Shown: piece by piece, positions 1-7,945 of the stretch
Layout: each line of letters opens with the position of its first letter
Numbering within the stretch: position 1 is the stretch's first letter
Assembly: GCF_019430945.1 (NCBI RefSeq)
Contig: NZ_JAHYCB010000020.1
Span: 1-64,000 of the forward strand
DNA length: 64,000 bases
DNA from: Neorhizobium populisoli
GTDB lineage: Bacteria > Pseudomonadota > Alphaproteobacteria > Rhizobiales > Rhizobiaceae
Direction: 5' to 3'
Notes under the pieces: model-generated
What the model was told of the DNA's origin: nothing
Databases searched by the model: none
The model's input: the letters and a program-made list of their open reading frames with translations, nothing else
Translations under genes and position numbers: made by a program

Positions 1-126
1 CGACGTCGATCCACTTGCCTGGCTGGCCCAGACACTACTGCGTATGGCCAATGGATGGCCCGCTCACGACGTCGACGCTCTGATGCCTTGGAACTTCAAG
101 ACAGACGTGATCGGCTGACCGCTTAC
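1..126 (+). mobile_element. Right end of an IS66-family insertion sequence (remnant)
   Basis: The window opens inside an IS66-type element. The transposase reading frame ends at 116-118, and eight bases later the sequence reads GCTTAC (121-126). Read inward from the right on the other strand this is GTAAGCGGTCA, which agrees with the GTAAGCG terminal repeat known for IS66 elements. The element boundary is therefore placed at 126. The left end is outside the window, so completeness cannot be judged. Confidence 0.7.
2..118 (+). CDS. tnpC: IS66 family transposase (TnpC), C-terminal fragment
   Basis: The frame starting at base 2 encodes 38 residues ending in a stop. It begins DVDPLAWLAQTLLRMA and contains LMPWNFK, the hallmark C-terminal end of IS66 transposases (usual form DPLAWL...LLPWNW). 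Only the extreme C-terminus is present because the window begins inside the gene. Whether the transposase is intact upstream cannot be seen. A longer overlapping frame that runs from 55 into the next gene is not real over this stretch. Confidence 0.8.
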   Translation, partial: DVDPLAWLAQTLLRMANGWPAHDVDALMPWNFKTDVIG

Positions 127-183
127 CGCACATCAAGAGCGTGCAGCCTTCGGTGGCGAATTTTGACAATCACAGGCGTTCCT

Positions 184-894
184 ATGACCGCATCAGAAAC
201 CTCGACGTTCAAGCTGGATCCCGCGCCGAAGGTTATCACCTTCGACTGCTACGGCACTCTCGTGCAGTGGTATGAGGTGTTGCAGAAAGAGATCAGCATC
301 GTGCTCGAGAAGTATGATGCGAACGACAAGTCTGCATTCGCAATCCTCGATAGTTTCTCAGCGCAGGGACGGCGCTTGACGGCGGAGAAGCCGCATCGGC
401 TCTACAAGGACATCCTGCGCGTTGGCTTTGCCGTGGCGTTCAGTGAGCACGGGCTGAATCTGAATGTGGACGAAATCAAGCGTATCGCCTCGTCGCTTGT
501 GACCATCGGTCCGCATCCTGAAGTCCCGGCGGCCCTGAAACGAATGCGTGAGCGCTACAAGCTTGCGATTTTCACGAACTCCGACGACGATTTGATCGCT
601 CCGGTCGTGGCGCGCATCGGTGTGCCATTCGACTACGTCATAACCGCCGAACAGGCGCAAGCCTACAAGCCCTCGCGGCGAATTTTCGAACACGCCTACC
701 GCACGATGGGCGTAACACCGAATGAAACCGTGCACGTGGCAATGGGCATGTATTGGGACATGAGGGCCGTTCATGAACTCGGACTGCGCGGCATCTGGGT
801 GAACCGGCGAGATGAGACAGGCAACCCTGATTGGCTACCCTACGCCGAAGTGCGGGACCTCGATGGCGCAGCGGAATTGCTCTTGTCGAAGTAA
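184..894 (+). CDS. Haloacid dehalogenase type II-like hydrolase (HAD superfamily)
   Basis: This 236-residue protein has the HAD fold motifs in order: FDCYGTL with the nucleophile Asp21, TNSDDD (motif II), KPSRRIFEHA carrying the motif III lysine, and a C-terminal HVAMGMYWDMRAVHELG motif. The layout is that of type II haloacid dehalogenase-like enzymes, which act through an aspartyl-ester intermediate on 2-haloacids or, in many relatives, on phosphorylated metabolites; the substrate is unknown. The ATG at 184 is preferred. The frame is open back to 55, but that upstream part overlaps the IS66 transposase and has no homology. The gene follows the IS end by 57 bases and has no obvious operon partner. 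Confidence 0.8.
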   Translation: MTASETSTFKLDPAPKVITFDCYGTLVQWYEVLQKEISIVLEKYDANDKSAFAILDSFSAQGRRLTAEKPHRLYKDILRVGFAVAFSEHGLNLNVDEIKRIASSLVTIGPHPEVPAALKRMRERYKLAIFTNSDDDLIAPVVARIGVPFDYVITAEQAQAYKPSRRIFEHAYRTMGVTPNETVHVAMGMYWDMRAVHELGLRGIWVNRRDETGNPDWLPYAEVRDLDGAAELLLSK

Positions 895-1226
895 CGTGAG
901 CCGCGCGCACGCCGTAACCCGGTGGTGAATGCAAGAACCGTTGCAGGTCAACAGCGTGTGTAGTGATTTGCGCTGAGGATTGGCTCTGACGCACTTGTGT
1001 TGGTGCGCAGATCCTCTACGTCGCGCCGATCCACCACGCCTGCGGTGGATCGAGTTTTACCCGCACGTACATCTAGCGTTCGACGAGCTTCAGCCGCGTA
1101 ATCCGACCTTCCGTCGTTGGGCGGATCACGAATTGGAAGTCGCTAATGATCGCGGGCACCGGACGCCTATGATCACAATGCTTACGCCAACTTCATCGAC
1201 TTCATGTTTTCAGGATATAATTAAAT
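895..1226. other. Gene-poor spacer with possible gene debris
   Basis: There is no confident gene in this 332-base stretch. A frame from 980 to 1228 encodes 82 residues rich in Arg, His and Pro without recognisable motifs. A different frame, just before the terminator, reads ...DAYDHNAYANFIDFMFSGYN and then stops (to about 1225). It looks more protein-like and could be the C-terminal end of a decayed gene, but I do not recognise the family. The stretch lies beside an IS66 end, where debris is expected. Confidence 0.3.
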
Positions 1227-1247
1227 GACGCCGCCCTTCGGGGCGTC
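1227..1247 (-). terminator. Rho-independent terminator of the PhyH-like gene
   Basis: On the minus strand, GACGCC pairs with GGCGTC around a short GC-rich inner segment. An A/T-rich tail reading ATTTAATT follows. The hairpin starts four bases beyond the stop codon at 1251, as expected for the terminator of the minus-strand gene. Confidence 0.6.
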
Positions 1248-1250
1248 GCC

Positions 1251-2525
1251 TCACATTTCCGGCTGCGTCGTGATTTTAGGGTCGGCAAGGGTGGGCTGCT
1301 CAAACCGAATAGTCGTAACCCCTTGACCCGGATTCAAATTCTGAAGGTGTAAAATCTTATTGTTGGCAAATGGGGTCTCGATTTTTAGGAGCCGTAACCA
1401 TAGAGGTCTATCTATCCCAGTGATCTCGATACGATTGTCCTCACTCGCCAACTCGACGCTAGCGACGAAGTCATACTCAGACTGTGAGGCGATTTCCTTG
1501 CCATTCACGGACACGCCGAGGCTCAACGAATCAATGCGTGATCCAAGCGGGTCGAGTTTATTACTAGAGCCCAGTTTATTGCTGTCAGATATCGTCAGCC
1601 AAATCGCTCCTGGTTGTCGAGCGCGCGCAAAAACAGCGGCCGCCGACCTCACAGTGCTAGCCCCATGATGTTGAGCATGATGCTGAGGCAGCCTTGGTCC
1701 ATCCGGGATTGGGGATAATTGAAAATCGCATGGAGAATCAGTCATTGTCCGAGGAAGGGCTGCGATGGCCGGCCAATCTTCCCATATGTCCCCAGGTTTT
1801 TGTCCGCAAAGCGATGCGGCATCTTTACGTTCGTAATCGCATAAAAAGCCGAGACGAAGCCGATTTGTTTTATTGAGGTTAGGTGCGTGCATCAATCTAT
1901 GATGGATAATGACCACATCTCCTTGCTCGCCATGAAGCTCGATCGGAGCTTTTTTTCTCCAGGCAGCGAAGATTTGGTCGTGCTCTGCCGTTTTCACATG
2001 CTCAAGCTTCGACCCCATTGAGGGGTAGAGCTCTCGATGGCTTCCAGGCCAAATGAGAAGTCCACCGCCTTGGGGCTCGACTTTTTCGAGATAGCACAGC
2101 GCTATCAACTGCGACGCATGAGCTTCGATATGAGGATTTGTAATCGGATTGATGTCGTCGGTCTTTTCGAGAGGGGCGATCACGTAAAGACCACGTGTTC
2201 TCATTGGCGCGAGTGGATGTCCCAAGAGAGAATACGCAAGCTGACCAACCTTTCCATTGATGCCGAAAGCCTCCTGGACAACGTCAGATGTCATGACGTT
2301 CCCACGTTGGAAACGCAGGTGACCGCGGCGCTCGTTTACATCTCCAGTGTGGCAGGTGTCTTCTACGATCCCTTTCCAGGTGGATGGCTCATTACGAGAC
2401 CAATGCGCGGGAAGCCGCTGCCAAGTGAGATCCACCAGGGCACGACAATATTCAGGATCGACGAGGCGACGCTTTTGCAGGTAGCCATTTCGCGCGAAAA
2501 AACCAATCTCTTCATCTGAAATCAT
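1251..2525 (-). CDS. Phytanoyl-CoA dioxygenase (PhyH) family protein with C-terminal extension
   Basis: The 424-residue product starts MISDEEIGFFARNGYL, the usual N-terminus of PhyH-type Fe(II)/2-oxoglutarate oxygenases. The iron ligands can be proposed as His132-x-Glu134 (PHIEAH) and the distal His213 (LMHAPN), followed by Arg at 223-225 for 2-oxoglutarate. The conserved GGGLLIWPGSH strand-turn is at about 153-163. The enzyme would hydroxylate a small molecule, lipid or sugar; the substrate is unknown. Residues from about 270 onward form an extra domain, apparently beta-rich, that is not part of the core family. The start at 2525 has GGGAG nine bases upstream. The gene is visibly richer in A/T and in rare codons (TTA, ATA) than its neighbours, which suggests recent acquisition. 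Confidence 0.75.
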   Translation of the reverse strand: MISDEEIGFFARNGYLQKRRLVDPEYCRALVDLTWQRLPAHWSRNEPSTWKGIVEDTCHTGDVNERRGHLRFQRGNVMTSDVVQEAFGINGKVGQLAYSLLGHPLAPMRTRGLYVIAPLEKTDDINPITNPHIEAHASQLIALCYLEKVEPQGGGLLIWPGSHRELYPSMGSKLEHVKTAEHDQIFAAWRKKAPIELHGEQGDVVIIHHRLMHAPNLNKTNRLRLGFLCDYERKDAASLCGQKPGDIWEDWPAIAALPRTMTDSPCDFQLSPIPDGPRLPQHHAQHHGASTVRSAAAVFARARQPGAIWLTISDSNKLGSSNKLDPLGSRIDSLSLGVSVNGKEIASQSEYDFVASVELASEDNRIEITGIDRPLWLRLLKIETPFANNKILHLQNLNPGQGVTTIRFEQPTLADPKITTQPEM

Positions 2526-3016
2526 TGCGGCGCTCCCTCGTAGAAGTTGAAGCTACCAAAGCGTCTCAATCGTGTCCACCGGAATAGGACCTCGGTTTGC
2601 GTCAACCACCAATCACGGAACCGCATGTCAGCGCATGCGGAGAAGGGCGGCGAGGCCGTCTATATGTCGCTCTTCACCGTATAAATACCTTGCTCAAAAT
2701 AATCGCCTGAGGGAAAGGCTGGCGGAATTGATCTCAGTTTCGCTAGCCAAGCCTGCCATCGGTGAGGGGTACTCCTTCTTGAGACGGAACCGACCGTGGT
2801 ATATTGGACCGTGTTTTCGAGCGTGCCTTTCGGGCGGCCACACTATTCGCTTCGCGTTGTGACGTTTGCAACTATAGATCCTGCGCACATTCGGACACAC
2901 AGAAGCTCTGGCGCCTTAATTTGCATAGTTAATTGTCGAAAACCTTGTCATCGGCTAAGCGGCCTATAATTTCAGCTTCTTGTACGGCGATGTGTGCCGA
3001 TTGATAGGATCTACGC
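2526..3016. other. 491-base intergenic region between divergent genes
   Basis: This stretch separates the PhyH-like gene (minus strand) from the KaiC-like gene (plus strand) and should hold both promoters. It is A/T-richer than average. The short frames on either strand have no protein character. A TATAAT is present at 2965-2970, but no properly spaced -35 partner was found. Confidence 0.4.
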
Positions 3017-4507
3017 TTGTCTCAATTGATCTCCTCGGGAAACGAAGGGCTTGATCTCATACTCACAGGCGGGGTTCCCTCCCGCCGACTTTATCTGCTG
3101 GAGGGCGCGCCCGGATCAGGCAAGACGACGCTCGCGTTGCAGTTCCTCCGTGAGGGCATCCGGCAAGGGGAAAAAGCTCTCTACATAACCTTGTCCGAGA
3201 CGAAGGAAGAGCTATCTGCCGTCGCTGCATCGCATGGCTGGAATATCGAGGACTTCGATATTTTTGAGTTCAGTTCGGCGTCGGAAGTATTCGGTGACGG
3301 CCGTGAGCAATCGATCCTGCATCCTTGGGAGCTCGAACTTGGCGAAACTATCCGGCTGGTGCAGGAAGAGGTCGAGCGCGTAAAGCCCAAACGCGTGGTG
3401 TTCGACAGTCTATCGGAAATGCGCCTGCTGGCGCAGGATCCGCTTCGCTATCGTCGGCAGGTTCTGGCGCTGAAGCAATTTTTCTCCGGCCGCGACACGA
3501 CGGTCATTCTTGTCGACGATATGACCGGAAACGATTCCGGCCGCGACGTCCATCTCCATAGCCTTTGTCATGGTGTGATCACGCTCGAGCGGCTCACCCT
3601 CGATTTTGGTGCTGCACGCCGACGTTTGCAGGTCCAAAAACTTCGCGGGATCAATTTCATTGCCGGATTTCACGACTTCACGATCCGCACCGGCGGCCTC
3701 GAGATATACCCACGCCTGATAGCGGCAACCCACCACTCGGATTTCTCGGGTGAGGTCACTGCGAGCGGTGTCGGCGAGTTGGACAACCTGCTCGGTGGCG
3801 GTCCGCTTCGCGGGACAAGCACGCTGATCACAGGGCCGGCCGGGAGCGGCAAGACCACGATAGCGCTTCAGTACCTTTTCGCTGCCTGCGAGCGTGGAGA
3901 GTTTTGTACGGTTTATGAATTCGACGAACGGATTGGTACATTGCTGGCCCGCGCCAAAGCGTTCAGTCTCGACTTCCGCAAACATATCGAAGCCGGAAAG
4001 CTGATAATCGAGCAGATCGACCCGGCGGAGATTTCGCCCGGCGAATTTGCCGCCCGCGTGCGCTATCAGGTCGAACGTCGCGGCTCGCGTATGATCGTGA
4101 TTGATAGCTTGAACGGCTACATGGCGGCGATGCCACAGGAGCAACAGCTGATCCTGCAAATGCATGAACTCTTGTCGTATCTCAGCCAAAGAGGCGTGGT
4201 GACCTTCCTCATCAATCCGCAAACCGGTCTTGTCGGATCAATGGCGACCAACCTCAACATTTCCTATGTCGCGGATACGGTCGTCCTCCTGCGCTTTTTC
4301 GAGGCTGAGGGCCGAGTACGAAAGGCGATCTCGGTCCTGAAAAATCGCGGTGGCGCTCATGAGGATACTATCCGCGAGCTTCGCATTGACACGAATGGCG
4401 TCCGTATCAGCGAACCGCTATCGCAATTCAGGGGCATATTGACCGGCACTCCGGAATATCTCGGCTCGCGCGAGCCGTTGATGGAAGATAGCAGTGGCAA
4501 AATCTGA
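3017..4507 (+). CDS. KaiC-like double-domain RecA-fold ATPase
   Basis: The 496-residue protein has two tandem KaiC domains. Domain 1 has the Walker A GAPGSGKTT (Lys36) near the N-terminus, and domain 2 has GPAGSGKTT (Lys279), preceded by GELDNLLGGGPLRGTSTLITG. In cyanobacteria KaiC is the clock ATPase and autokinase; in non-cyanobacteria such proteins are coupled to histidine kinases and stress responses. The start is TTG at 3017, with AGGAT about eight bases upstream. The stop overlaps the following histidine kinase by 14 bases, so the two are co-translated. No kaiA or kaiB lies in the window. The autophosphorylation Ser-Thr pair of clock KaiC could not be assigned, so a true clock role is uncertain. 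Confidence 0.88.
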   Translation: MSQLISSGNEGLDLILTGGVPSRRLYLLEGAPGSGKTTLALQFLREGIRQGEKALYITLSETKEELSAVAASHGWNIEDFDIFEFSSASEVFGDGREQSILHPWELELGETIRLVQEEVERVKPKRVVFDSLSEMRLLAQDPLRYRRQVLALKQFFSGRDTTVILVDDMTGNDSGRDVHLHSLCHGVITLERLTLDFGAARRRLQVQKLRGINFIAGFHDFTIRTGGLEIYPRLIAATHHSDFSGEVTASGVGELDNLLGGGPLRGTSTLITGPAGSGKTTIALQYLFAACERGEFCTVYEFDERIGTLLARAKAFSLDFRKHIEAGKLIIEQIDPAEISPGEFAARVRYQVERRGSRMIVIDSLNGYMAAMPQEQQLILQMHELLSYLSQRGVVTFLINPQTGLVGSMATNLNISYVADTVVLLRFFEAEGRVRKAISVLKNRGGAHEDTIRELRIDTNGVRISEPLSQFRGILTGTPEYLGSREPLMEDSSGKI

Positions 4508-6605
4508 GGCTCGGAGGGAAGGCCAGCGCATTCTGGTCAGCGCGCCTTATGGACGTGATGCAGCAAGCGTTGCATCCCTTCTACACGACCAGAAATATGA
4601 CGTCCTCGTCTGTAAAGACATTGCTGAAATCGCCGGCCTTATCGATGAGCGGGTTGGTGTCATTCTCCTGACCGAGGAGGCGCTTACGGGCGATGTCGCT
4701 GCTCTCAAGAGTGCACTTGGCCGTCAGCCGTCCTGGTCTGACGTCCCGTTCGTGTTGCTTGCGGCACCGCGATCCGGCCGAACGCCGAACGCCAGATTGT
4801 CTCAACTGGCGGTCTTCGATCTTGCAAGCAACAGTGTCGTCTTGGAGCGGCCGCTCGGAAAGGCTTCTCTGTTCAGCGCGGTCGCATCGGCTATGCGGCT
4901 GCGCCAAAAACAGTTTCAGATGCGGGACCGCTTGTCGGAACTCGACGACAGCGAAACTCAGCTTCGGCTGGCAACGGGCGCTGCGGGGATTGGCATCTGG
5001 GATTTCAACCCCATCACCAAGCAGCTTCAGTGGGACAATCGCTGCAAAGCCATGTTCGGGATACCAGCTTCGGCCGAGATTACATACGAGGGCAGCTTTC
5101 TGAGAGGTGTTCATCCCGACGATATGCAGATGTCGGTCGATGCGATCAACGCGGCGCTGCAACCGGGTGGCGACGGTCAGCTCGAGATCGAATATCGCAC
5201 GATCGGAATCATGGACGGCATAGAGCGCTGGATTTCGGCCAAGGGGGGCGCGATCGTCGTGGATGGCGTCGCAGTCCGGTTGATCGGGACTGTGATCGAT
5301 ATCAGCGAACGCAAGAAAACGGAGGCGGCGCTGGCCGCTTCAGAAGCGGCTCTGCGGCAGGAACGTGAAGCTCTCGATCAGTTGAACCGCACGCTGGAGG
5401 AACGGGTCGCTCAGCGCACGTCCGAACTGGAAGCCGAGATGGCTGCGCGTGCCCATGCCGAGGAGGCACTTCGCCAAGCCCAGAAGATGGAGGCCGTCGG
5501 GCAACTTACCGGCGGGATTGCTCATGATTTCAACAATATGCTGACCGGCATATTGGGGGGCATCAATGTCGCGAAGCGGCGCATCTCCAATGGCCGTCTG
5601 GAGGATGTCGATCGGTTCATGGATGCCGCAACCGAATCCGCGAACCGGGCGGCCGCCCTGATCGCGCGGCTTTTGGCATTCTCACGGCGACAGACGCTGG
5701 ATGCAAAGGCACTGGATGTGAATGCCCAGCTGTTGGCCACGAAGGAACTATTGCGACGGACGCTTCCTGAAAACATCTTTATCGAGGTCATCGCCGATCC
5801 GGAGGCTGGAAATGTGCTCGCGGACGCTAACCAGCTTGAGAGTGCAATCCTCAACCTGGCTATCAACGCGCGTGATGCGATGCCGGATGGCGGGAAGCTT
5901 ACGATCAAGAGCGAACGGTCGATCATCGACAGGGCAAAGTCACAGGCGCCTACGGACCTGCAGCCTGGAATTTATGTCGCAATCTCGGTCATCGATACCG
6001 GAGTGGGTATGTCCCCGGACGTTCTTGAAAAGGTATTCGAACCGTTCTTTACCACCAAGCCGATCGGTCAGGGCACGGGGCTCGGCCTGTCTATGATCTA
6101 CGGTTTTGCGCAACAGTCCGGCGGACAGGTCCAGGTAACCAGTGTCCCTGGCGAGGGAACCGTGATCACATTATTGCTCCCTGCGACAGACATGGAAGAC
6201 AATCAAGCAGGGAACAATCCCACAGAATCTGCTCTTGAGGGGCGGGGACAGGTCGTGCTGGTCGTCGAAGACGACGAGTCGGTACGACTTCTTATTTCCG
6301 AAGCCCTCGCTGAAATGGACTACCAGGTTTTGGAGGCCGGCGACGCTAACGCAGCGCTACCGCAGCTTGCTTCCGACCAGCACATCGATCTGATGATTTC
6401 CGATGTCGGCTTGCCGGGTATGAATGGCCGCCAACTAGCCGAGATCGCCCGTCAACACCGCCCGAAGTTGCCGATCCTGTTCGTGACCGGTTATGCGGAG
6501 AACGCGGCCAGCAAGGCGAGTTTTCTCGGGACCAACATGGCCATGATCGCCAAGCCGTTTCAGATCGACGAGCTGGCCTCCAAGATCGCCGAGATGGTTG
6601 CGTGA
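4494..6605 (+). CDS. Hybrid sensor histidine kinase (pseudo-receiver, PAS, HisKA, HATPase, receiver)
   Basis: The 703-residue protein has five parts. Residues ~10-130 form a receiver-like fold without the usual phospho-acceptor Asp. Residues ~155-275 are a PAS domain with PAC end (GTVIDISERKK). A coiled coil follows at ~275-335. HisKA has GGIAHDFNN with phospho-acceptor His344. The ATPase domain has NLAINARDAM, DTGVGM and GTGLGLSM. A C-terminal receiver has phospho-acceptor Asp637 in MISDVGLPGMNG. It is predicted cytoplasmic, with no membrane segments. It probably relays the state of the KaiC-like partner, or a PAS ligand, to an unlinked response regulator. The start is GTG at 4494 inside the KaiC-like gene, and GGAAG lies upstream. 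Confidence 0.9.
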   Translation: MAKSEARREGQRILVSAPYGRDAASVASLLHDQKYDVLVCKDIAEIAGLIDERVGVILLTEEALTGDVAALKSALGRQPSWSDVPFVLLAAPRSGRTPNARLSQLAVFDLASNSVVLERPLGKASLFSAVASAMRLRQKQFQMRDRLSELDDSETQLRLATGAAGIGIWDFNPITKQLQWDNRCKAMFGIPASAEITYEGSFLRGVHPDDMQMSVDAINAALQPGGDGQLEIEYRTIGIMDGIERWISAKGGAIVVDGVAVRLIGTVIDISERKKTEAALAASEAALRQEREALDQLNRTLEERVAQRTSELEAEMAARAHAEEALRQAQKMEAVGQLTGGIAHDFNNMLTGILGGINVAKRRISNGRLEDVDRFMDAATESANRAAALIARLLAFSRRQTLDAKALDVNAQLLATKELLRRTLPENIFIEVIADPEAGNVLADANQLESAILNLAINARDAMPDGGKLTIKSERSIIDRAKSQAPTDLQPGIYVAISVIDTGVGMSPDVLEKVFEPFFTTKPIGQGTGLGLSMIYGFAQQSGGQVQVTSVPGEGTVITLLLPATDMEDNQAGNNPTESALEGRGQVVLVVEDDESVRLLISEALAEMDYQVLEAGDANAALPQLASDQHIDLMISDVGLPGMNGRQLAEIARQHRPKLPILFVTGYAENAASKASFLGTNMAMIAKPFQIDELASKIAEMVA

Positions 6606-6733
6606 AGCCGGATCGCTTCCGCGATATTCGACACGATCCGCGCCGGGGGTGCCCAATACCTGTGTGACGATGCCATTCTTTTGCCTCGCGTCTGAAATGG
6701 AGTGCCTTGGAGGCAAAGTCTGAGTTATTGATA

Positions 6734-7360
6734 TCAAACCGGTATTTCTCCGGTAAAATGCGGAATTTCATAACCGCGTTTCACCTGAGGCCTTGCCGCA
6801 AGCGCTCGATACCAGCGTCTTATTTCCGGGAATTCCTTGAGGTCTATCTTATGGCGCTCATAGCGCGAGACCCAGGGCCAGACGGCGATGTCGGCGATCG
6901 AATATTCATCGACGACGTATTCGCGATCTTTAAGGCGTGCCTCCAGCGTCTGGTAAAGACGCCGGGTCTCTTTGGCGAACAGCGCTTCGGCGAAAGGCGC
7001 CTGACCTGCGTTGTAGGTGAGGAAATGATGGGCGTGACCAAGCGTCGGCCCGAAACCGCCCATCTGCCACATCAGCCATTCGATGACCTGAAGCCGCGCC
7101 TTGCCATTCGACGGCATGAGGCGGCCGGTCTTTTCCGCGAGATAGATAAGGATTGCGCCGGATTCTGTCAGCGTGATTCCTGCGTCATTATCAATGATTG
7201 CCGGAATCTTTGATCCCGGATTGATCCTGCGAAACTCCGGTAAGAACTGATCGCCCTTGGTGATGTCTATCGTATGCGTCCGGTAGTCGAGACCGAACTC
7301 TTCGAGCGCGATGGAGATTTTCAGGCCGTTCGGGGTAATCCAGGTGTAGAAATCGATCAT
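6734..7360 (-). CDS. Glutathione S-transferase, nu class (YfcG/YghU-like)
   Basis: The 208-residue protein begins MIDFYTWITPNGLKISIALEE. The TPNG-K segment is the signature of nu-class GSTs such as E. coli YfcG, which act as glutathione-dependent disulfide reductases rather than classical transferases. An N-terminal thioredoxin-like domain (1-80, with KIPAIIDND and LTESGAILIYLAEK) is followed by the helical domain, with GPTLGHAHHF and YSIADIAVWPWV. It lies three bases downstream of the ArsR-type gene on the same strand, so the two form an operon. A role in thiol or persulfide homeostasis beside the organosulfur genes is an inference. Confidence 0.88.
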   Translation of the reverse strand: MIDFYTWITPNGLKISIALEEFGLDYRTHTIDITKGDQFLPEFRRINPGSKIPAIIDNDAGITLTESGAILIYLAEKTGRLMPSNGKARLQVIEWLMWQMGGFGPTLGHAHHFLTYNAGQAPFAEALFAKETRRLYQTLEARLKDREYVVDEYSIADIAVWPWVSRYERHKIDLKEFPEIRRWYRALAARPQVKRGYEIPHFTGEIPV

Positions 7361-7363
7361 CGT

Positions 7364-7744
7364 TCAGTCGAACATCATCTCGTCGACCGGCAGTTTGGGC
7401 ATCGCAAAGCGGCCCGTCACGTCGTCCAGTCCGGAAAACAGCTCTCGAAGCGTATCGACGATTGCCTGCACTTTCGGATTGCCGACACGATAGACGATCG
7501 CCTTGCCTTCCCGTCGCCCTTCGATAACCCCTGCTTCTCGCAATTCCGTAAGTTGTTGCGAGAGTGTCGGCTGGCGGATGCCGAGTTCTTCCTCAAGGGC
7601 AGAGACCGAGGCCTCCGTTTCCATCAGATAACAGACAATGGCGAGGCGATTGGCGTTGCCGATCAGCTTCAGCAGCTCGCTGGCTTCGCCGACGCTTCGA
7701 CATACCCTGTTTGAGACCGGCTTGGTCAAATCACTGCTCCGCAT
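7364..7744 (-). CDS. ArsR-family winged-helix repressor
   Basis: The 126-residue protein has a complete ArsR wHTH: ELLKLIGNANRLAIVCYLM, the recognition-helix segment LGIRQPTLSQQLTELREAGVI, and the wing RREGKAIVYRV. The helix is close to BigR/SqrR sulfur-responsive repressors (RQPTLSQQL). A Cys lies in the matching helix (AIVCYL), but the second C-terminal Cys of BigR/SqrR is absent, and another Cys sits at residue 15. Redox or sulfur sensing is therefore possible but not established. It is divergent from the organosulfur operon and precedes the GST. Twin A-rich elements in the shared promoter region are the likely operators. Confidence 0.85.
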   Translation of the reverse strand: MRSSDLTKPVSNRVCRSVGEASELLKLIGNANRLAIVCYLMETEASVSALEEELGIRQPTLSQQLTELREAGVIEGRREGKAIVYRVGNPKVQAIVDTLRELFSGLDDVTGRFAMPKLPVDEMMFD

Positions 7745-7750
7745 TAATTC

Positions 7751-7770
7751 ATAAAAAAGTAGAATGTCTG
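7751..7770 (+). repeat. A-rich direct repeat, copy 1 (ArsR-proximal)
   Basis: This is the first copy of the 20-base element, located seven bases upstream of the ArsR-type start codon. Seventeen of its first eighteen bases match the copy at 7901-7920. Confidence 0.7.
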
Positions 7771-7900
7771 CCGCAAAATTTCAATCGCTCGAAAAAGTGC
7801 AGGCAAACGAATGCAGCAATTTTTCCCAATCTAGTTCTCTTATAGATTTCTCATCGCAATTTTGCGCGACAACAGGCAAAGCCTTCCTCGCAATCATTTT

Positions 7901-7920
7901 ATAAAAAAGTAGATTGTCCT
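7901..7920 (+). repeat. A-rich direct repeat, copy 2 (operon-proximal)
   Basis: This is the second copy, 25 bases upstream of the start of the SsuA-fold gene, where it would overlap the promoter or the first transcribed bases of that operon. Confidence 0.7.
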
Positions 7921-7945
7921 GCGGGATTGATATGCAGGAGTGATG

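Larger units (their letters stand above)
7745..7945. promoter_or_regulatory. Divergent promoter region with duplicated operator-like element
   Basis: The 200-base region between the ArsR-type gene and the organosulfur operon carries the element ATAAAAAAGTAGAWTGTC twice in the same orientation, at 7751-7768 and 7901-7918, exactly 150 bases apart and with one mismatch. Each copy sits next to one of the two genes. Each is also flanked by short inverted repeats (ATTC/GAAT around the first copy, CAATC/GATTG around the second). This fits paired operators for the adjacent ArsR-family repressor acting on both divergent transcripts. Confidence 0.6.

Noticed and set aside
980..1228. 82-residue frame as a gene
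   Set aside because: There is no clear ribosome-binding site or motif, its composition is atypical, and a competing frame near 1150-1225 looks more protein-like.
2945..2970. TTGTCA and TATAAT as a promoter of the KaiC-like gene
   Set aside because: The spacing is 14 bases, too short for a sigma-70-type promoter; the TATAAT alone is not enough.
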